64,000 nucleotides of DNA from Niabella sp. (lineage in GTDB: Bacteria; Bacteroidota; Bacteroidia; Chitinophagales; Chitinophagaceae), in the NCBI GenBank assembly GCA_017744715.1, contig JAGIAT010000001.1, positions 62,001 through 126,000 on the forward strand. The letters run 5' to 3'. The notes beneath the pieces are model-generated. The model was not told the DNA's origin. It searched no databases and saw only the letters and a program-made list of their open reading frames with translations. Made by a program: the position numbers and the translations under genes. Shown piece by piece: positions 60,078-64,000 of the stretch (position 1 is the stretch's first letter; every line of letters starts with the position of its first letter).

Positions 60078-60815
60078 ATGCTGGACTCTTTATGGGTGAT
60101 TGGTCTTTATATTCTGTTATTGTTCGCCAGCATTGCCGGAGGCATCTGGTATGCAGCCCGCTACCGGAAAAGATCCCGCTGGGAAGGCTCCGGCATCGAA
60201 AATTCCATTGTCGGTATCTTTGGCCTCATCATTTCCTTTACCTTTTTGCAGGCGGGGAATGCGCACCGTGAGCGGTTTGCCTATCTGCATAAAGAAGCAA
60301 ACAATATAGAAGCGCTTTACCGCTACAGCAGGGAGATGCCGGATTCATTCCGGCTGTATACAAAAACCATGCTGCAGGAGTTTTTAAAAAACCAGCTGAC
60401 TTATGAACAGTCCGGTAATATCGGCTTTTTTTACAATGCCAAAAAACAAAGCGATGCGTATTGGGCAAACCTGGCCGCTCTGCAACAACAACAGCACAGT
60501 GCCGCCATTGATAAAGTGGCGGAATATTTTGACCAGTTACAGGATACGGTTTCACTATTTGCATATTCCAATTATGAACGAACGCCTGCATTCGTGCTGT
60601 TTTTGCTGGTGGTAGTGTCTGTTCTGATTGGTTTTTTGGTCGGATTTATGAACGGTGTAAAAGAGCGGGTGCATTATATGGTTCCCCTTATATATTTTGT
60701 AACGGTATCGCTAACCATGTTGGTGATCAGTGATCTTAACAATCCCCGGCTGGGACTGATAAGGCCCAGTTACTACCATCTGGAGTTAACCCTGGAATAC
60801 ATCCGGAACAATTGA
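60078..60815 (+). CDS. Bestrophin-like / DUF4239-type membrane protein
   Basis: I place the start at 60078 (MLDSLWVIGLYILLLFASIA); in-frame Mets upstream at 59964 and 59997 add a non-hydrophobic leader. 245 aa with TM helices at the N-terminus (1-25), around 45-60 (SIVGIFGLIISFTFLQAGNA) and two at the C-terminus (LFLLVVVSVLIGFLVGF and YMVPLIYFVTVSLTMLVIS). The cytoplasmic loop has HKEANNIEALYRYSREMPD, the feature shared with DUF4239/bestrophin-like proteins. Ion channel activity is not demonstrated for these. Next gene follows 25 bp later. Confidence 0.75.
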   Translation: MLDSLWVIGLYILLLFASIAGGIWYAARYRKRSRWEGSGIENSIVGIFGLIISFTFLQAGNAHRERFAYLHKEANNIEALYRYSREMPDSFRLYTKTMLQEFLKNQLTYEQSGNIGFFYNAKKQSDAYWANLAALQQQQHSAAIDKVAEYFDQLQDTVSLFAYSNYERTPAFVLFLLVVVSVLIGFLVGFMNGVKERVHYMVPLIYFVTVSLTMLVISDLNNPRLGLIRPSYYHLELTLEYIRNN

Positions 60816-60840
60816 CCCGATAAATATTTAAAGCCAGAAC

Positions 60841-61482
60841 ATGGATCATCAAATAAAAAAACGCTGGTTGGTGGTTACGGTAACTGTTATTGCCTGGTTT
60901 GCAGTGATCCTGCAACTTTACCTGATGCTGCTGAACACAAAGAACCCGATCGGAGAAACCCTGCTGCGTTTTTTCTCTTATTACACGATTCTTACCAATC
61001 TGCTTGTGGCCCTTTACGGTACCTTGCTGTTGGTAATGCCTTCCGGAAGGTTAGGCTCTTTGCTCCGGCAGCCCGGAACGGCCACGGCGATTGCCGTGTA
61101 TATTACAATTGTGGGTCTGGTATATAACCTGGTATTACGCCGGTTGTGGAGTCCGGAAGGGTGGCAATGGCTGGTGGATGAGTTGCTGCATGTGGGCGTT
61201 CCCCTGCTGTTTATCCTGTACTGGTTGGTTGGAGTATCCAAATCCGCGCTGCGATGGAAGCAGATCCCGGGTTGGCTGACCTATCCTGCTGTATATGCCA
61301 TCTGTATTTTTTTACGGGGGGCGCAATCGGGCTTTTATCCATATCCTTTTATTGACGTAACGGTACTGGGATATCCGCGGGCATTGTTAAACAGCATTGT
61401 TTTAACAGGAGGCTTCCTGCTGGTTTCCGCTGTATTTGTTGGGCTTGGCCGCCGGCTGTCCGGTACAGAGCGCTCTGTTTAA
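60841..61482 (+). CDS. Pr6Pr family membrane protein
   Basis: A 213-aa protein with six hydrophobic helices, beginning RWLVVTVTVIAWFAVILQLY. Family marks are LLRFFSYYTILTNLLVALYG near the end of helix 2 and HVGVPLLFILYWLVGVSK in the middle, then the YPFIDVTVLGYPRALLNSIV segment. The Pr6Pr family has no known function. Likely cotranscribed with the preceding membrane protein gene. Confidence 0.85.
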   Translation: MDHQIKKRWLVVTVTVIAWFAVILQLYLMLLNTKNPIGETLLRFFSYYTILTNLLVALYGTLLLVMPSGRLGSLLRQPGTATAIAVYITIVGLVYNLVLRRLWSPEGWQWLVDELLHVGVPLLFILYWLVGVSKSALRWKQIPGWLTYPAVYAICIFLRGAQSGFYPYPFIDVTVLGYPRALLNSIVLTGGFLLVSAVFVGLGRRLSGTERSV

Positions 61483-61491
61483 GAAGGCTGA

Positions 61492-61920
61492 TTATATCTT
61501 TACGACGGTCAATCCTTCGTGGGTTAGTTCCAGGCTTTCCATTGCTACACTATTGGCTCCGGCAGCCAGCACGGGCCCGGTATATTTTACCGGGAAGGCA
61601 TTCTTAACACGCCACACAACAAGAGGCTCGTGATTTTCATTTAAAAGCGAAATAACAATATCACGCCGCTGGATCTGGTTCATTTGCTTGGTGTTGATCC
61701 AGTCAAAAAAATCATTATCGCCTTTAAGGATGCTTCTTTTTAAAACAATATTGGAATAGCTGCGCAGGCCGGGCAGTTTGCGCATCTGGTCTTCCGGGCT
61801 GGCACCTTCGCGGAAGAGCACCGGCTCTATTTCAATGTTCAGTCCGGATATTTCGGCAAACCCCATACGGGATCCGCCCCAATCGGCCGTAAAATGATAG
61901 CGGGAAACAGGTTGTGGCAT
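61492..61920 (-). CDS. Orphan phage tail tube (T4 gp19-like) protein
   Basis: A 142-aa protein of the gp19/Hcp-like tail tube group: FTADWGGSRMGFAEISGLNI (residues 10-29), then IEPVLFREGASPEDQMRKLP, ILKGDNDFFDWINTK and RDIVISLLNENHEPLVVWRV near the C-terminus. These form the inner tube of contractile tails and extracellular injection systems, where they always accompany sheath, baseplate and spike genes. None of those are in this window. It could be a domesticated relic, an effector carrier, or belong to a cluster elsewhere on the chromosome. Confidence 0.85.
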   Translation of the reverse strand: MPQPVSRYHFTADWGGSRMGFAEISGLNIEIEPVLFREGASPEDQMRKLPGLRSYSNIVLKRSILKGDNDFFDWINTKQMNQIQRRDIVISLLNENHEPLVVWRVKNAFPVKYTGPVLAAGANSVAMESLELTHEGLTVVKI

Positions 61921-62048
61921 GGTGGGTTGTTTTTAGATCCGGATGGCCGGACAAAATAAAACACCAATGTACAACAACAGCCGGCGGTTTCCGCTCGCTA
62001 ATTTTATGGATGATCGTGTTGCCCGGATATTAAAAACGCGGAAGGGTT

Positions 62049-62978
62049 TCAATTCGTAGGGGTAAAATCCATTTTAGGCACATTCATGGACCGGTCAATA
62101 ACCCGGATCTCCAGCTCCAGGATCGCTTTTAAAGCGTTGAAGTCTATTTTGTCGGCGTCATCGCCCGTTTTGTGATAGTCCGGGTGTCCTCCGGTATGAA
62201 AAAACAGCACCGGGATGTTCTTTTTGTAAAAAGAGGTCTGGTCTGAGCCGCCGCTGCCGTCCCTGCTTGTATAAAATTTTATGCCGGCTGTAACGCCTTT
62301 AAAGATTTCCGCGAAGCCATCGCTGGTTCCATACCCTATTATCGCAACTCCGTTATCCGGATTATATCTTCCGATCATATCCATATTCAGCATCCAATGG
62401 ATATGATTTAAATCCATTACGGGATGCTCTGCAAAATATTTTGATCCCAGGAGCCCCAACTCCTCCGCACCAAAGGCAATAAAAAGAAGGTTAAAACGCT
62501 CGCTGATTCCGTTTTTTGCATAATAGCTGGCAAGCTCCAGCAGTCCGGCCACACCGGATGCGTTGTCATCCGCACCGTTATGTATTTTGCCAATATTCAG
62601 CGAGTCCTTGCTATTGCCCAGGTCCCCATACCCGATATGGTCATAATGCGCGCCCACTACAATGGTATAGGGGGCATTGTTATCTAAAAAACCGATAATA
62701 TTAGCCGCTTTCCGGATGCTGTCTGTTACTACCACTCTTTTAACCTTCGCTTCAAAATACTGCCGGAACCCATCCGTACCCATTGGCGTGAGGCCATATT
62801 TTTGAAATTGCGTTTCAATATAGGCTGCCGCTGTTTCAGCTTCCTTACTTCCCGTTTGGCGGCCTTTCATATGATCCGCTGCCAGGTAATGGACGTGTTT
62901 TTTTAATTTTTTTTCGGATATCTGGGCATTGGCAGCCGAAACGGCCAACAAAAAAAGAAGCAAAAAATAGTTATTCAT
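62049..62978 (-). CDS. M28 family zinc peptidase
   Basis: The start is set at 62978 (MNNYFLLLFLLAVSAANAQ, a clear signal peptide), giving 309 aa; the longer in-frame upstream extension is basic and non-conserved. Metal ligands of the M28 fold: VVGAHYDHIG (His), NGADDNASGVAGLLELA (Asp), IAFGAEELGLLGSKYF (catalytic Glu and Glu ligand), MLNMDMIGRY (Asp) and FFHTGGHPDYHKTGDDADKI (His). It removes N-terminal amino acids from peptides in the periplasm or outside. Not linked to an obvious system. Confidence 0.93.
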   Translation of the reverse strand: MNNYFLLLFLLAVSAANAQISEKKLKKHVHYLAADHMKGRQTGSKEAETAAAYIETQFQKYGLTPMGTDGFRQYFEAKVKRVVVTDSIRKAANIIGFLDNNAPYTIVVGAHYDHIGYGDLGNSKDSLNIGKIHNGADDNASGVAGLLELASYYAKNGISERFNLLFIAFGAEELGLLGSKYFAEHPVMDLNHIHWMLNMDMIGRYNPDNGVAIIGYGTSDGFAEIFKGVTAGIKFYTSRDGSGGSDQTSFYKKNIPVLFFHTGGHPDYHKTGDDADKIDFNALKAILELEIRVIDRSMNVPKMDFTPTN

Positions 62979-63125
62979 AAAACCGGATTTTAAAAAGTGC
63001 CTGTGCGAAGGAGGCCGGCGCTTTGATCTTTTTGTGCGAAGATCGGGGAAATAGCGCTGGTAATTTTTTGGAGTTATTTGTTGAGGGTTGCCGGCCGTAT
63101 GCATAATAGAATCATGATCCTTGTG

Positions 63126-63133
63126 TATATTTG
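63126..63133 (+). promoter_or_regulatory. TATATTTG element abutting the dioxygenase start
   Basis: The -7-like TATATTTG at 63126-63133 touches the ATG at 63134. If it is a true -7 element, transcription would begin within the first codons, which is odd. It may therefore be coincidental or indicate a leaderless message with another start. No TTTG at -33. Confidence 0.3.
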
Positions 63134-63874
63134 ATGATGGCAATAACGGAACAGGAACCGTTGCAAACGCTGCAATCCGGGCTCGGGACAAATGGATTTG
63201 CGGTGGTTCCGGGTATTTTTACATCACAGGAAGTAGCGGCAATGATACGGGAAATAGAACGGGCGGATTCTTTAAAAGAAACGTTCCGGAAATCAGCAGG
63301 TCTTTTTGCCATCCGTCAATTTTTGAAAGAAATTCCCGCAATCCATAGGCTGATTTTTAACGCCCGGTTAAAACAACTGATCACCCAGCTTTTAGGCAGT
63401 CGTTATTTTGTAGTAAAAAGCATCTACTTTGATAAACCCGCCGCGTCCAATTGGTTTGTAAGCTACCACCAGGATCTTACGATTTCTGTTGACCAGAGGA
63501 TAGAGGTCCCGGGTTTTGGCCCCTGGACCATGAAACAACATCAGTTTGCTGTACAGCCGCCGGTTTCTTTTCTAGAAAACATTTTTACACTTCGTATTCA
63601 TCTGGATGATACCAACGCCGCCAATGGTGCATTAAGCGTAGTGCCAGGATCGCACCGGAAAGGCATTTACCGGCCGGAGCACATCGATTGGGCGGTAGAA
63701 AAAGAACATACCTGTTGCGTTCCTGAGGGAGGGGTAATGATCATGAAACCACTTCTGCTGCATAGCTCGGAGCGTACCCGTAACGGCCGGTCGCGGCGGG
63801 TGATTCATATCGAGTTTTCTGACAGGGAGTTGCCAAACGGGTTAAAATGGGTGGAGCGGTTACCGGTATTGTAA
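63134..63874 (+). CDS. Phytanoyl-CoA dioxygenase family protein
   Basis: A 246-aa Fe(II)/2-oxoglutarate-dependent oxygenase (starts at 63134 or 63137; MMAITEQEPL). Metal triad: YHQDL (His and Asp), distal His in LLHSSERTRNG; Arg residues RSRRVIHIEF bind 2-oxoglutarate. FFV-type beta-jelly roll with LRIHLDDTNAANGALSVVPG, HRKGIY. Members hydroxylate diverse small molecules; substrate unknown. Divergent from the M28 gene. Confidence 0.9.
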   Translation: MMAITEQEPLQTLQSGLGTNGFAVVPGIFTSQEVAAMIREIERADSLKETFRKSAGLFAIRQFLKEIPAIHRLIFNARLKQLITQLLGSRYFVVKSIYFDKPAASNWFVSYHQDLTISVDQRIEVPGFGPWTMKQHQFAVQPPVSFLENIFTLRIHLDDTNAANGALSVVPGSHRKGIYRPEHIDWAVEKEHTCCVPEGGVMIMKPLLLHSSERTRNGRSRRVIHIEFSDRELPNGLKWVERLPVL

Positions 63875-63958
63875 CCTCAACGTCAAAAACAGCACGGTGC
63901 AGATGAACGGATCTTTCGCAGGGGGCATATTTGCATTCAACTGTTTTATATTTGAGTG

Positions 63959-64000
63959 ATGAAAACCGCTTTTTTTATACCGCCTTTGCCGATTGCGCAG
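63959..64000 (+). CDS. Start of a gene cut by the right window edge
   Basis: ATG at 63959 opens a frame of 14 codons (MKTAFFIPPLPIAQ) to the edge. A TATATTTG element lies just upstream (63947-63954). Too short to identify. Confidence 0.35.
   Translation, partial: MKTAFFIPPLPIAQ

Noticed and set aside
61492..61920. A prophage or extracellular contractile injection cluster
   Set aside because: Only one tail-tube gene is present; no sheath, baseplate, spike, capsid or integrase genes nearby.
62979..63191. N-terminal extension of the M28 peptidase
   Set aside because: A signal peptide begins at the internal Met (62978); the extension is basic, unconserved in character, and crosses the divergent promoter region.

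Overview
The window looks like a chromosomal segment of a Bacteroidota bacterium, most likely a soil or plant-associated member of the Chitinophagia (Chitinophagaceae-like). The reasons are three SusC/SusD pairs, many SPII lipoproteins of the form ...SCKK, LytS/LytTR signalling, Crp-like regulators with short C-terminal HTHs, a good Bacteroidota-type promoter (TTTG-N18-TATCTTTG at 25977-26006), and few Shine-Dalgarno sequences. I saw no rRNA, tRNA, CRISPR array, transposase or replication origin. The assignment rests on gene content only.

Layout. 1-2.1 kb: a GH3-family adenylating enzyme cut by the window edge and a serine-hydrolase lipoprotein. 2.4-4.7 kb: a GH92 alpha-mannosidase. 4.8-20.3 kb: a glycerol-3-phosphate / glycerophosphodiester region. 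It holds a DeoR/GlpR-like repressor divergent from GlpD, then SusC-SusD, a DUF5689 lipoprotein, a small secreted protein, an SGNH esterase, a glycerophosphodiester phosphodiesterase, a DUF6528 protein, GlpK and a GlpF-type channel. The likely sense is outer-membrane capture and periplasmic hydrolysis of glycerophosphodiesters or related esters, then uptake, phosphorylation and oxidation of glycerol. 20.4-26.8 kb: a PLP enzyme, a DUF5694 protein, a LytS/LytTR two-component pair, LysS and a LuxR-type regulator.

27.1-37.2 kb: a compact same-strand cluster. It encodes an HD-phosphohydrolase/PycTM membrane protein, polyphosphate kinase, an SdiA-regulated-like lipoprotein, a 1199-aa metallophosphoesterase/outer-membrane-barrel protein with a possible kinase-like centre, and a 799-aa GAF-like protein. 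Gaps are -4 to 16 bp. 37.3-38.7 kb: two arrays of ~105-bp imperfectly palindromic tandem repeats flank a single GxxExxY (PD-(D/E)XK-like) gene. I regard this and the preceding cluster as the best candidates for undescribed biology.

39.1-54.6 kb: a minus-strand utilisation locus. Two SusC/SusD pairs in tandem, a lipoprotein, a DUF1080 (3-keto-glycoside hydrolase-type) protein and a Tat-type Gfo/Idh/MocA oxidoreductase end at a strong terminator. A second Gfo/Idh/MocA oxidoreductase and a sugar isomerase/epimerase follow. 55.2-57.7 kb: a mirrored DoxX-Crp / Crp-DoxX arrangement around a 117-bp inverted-repeat element. 57.7-64 kb: a GNAT enzyme, an AraC-type regulator, small membrane and secreted proteins, an orphan gp19-like tail-tube protein, an M28 peptidase, a phytanoyl-CoA dioxygenase-like enzyme, and the first 14 codons of a gene cut by the right edge.
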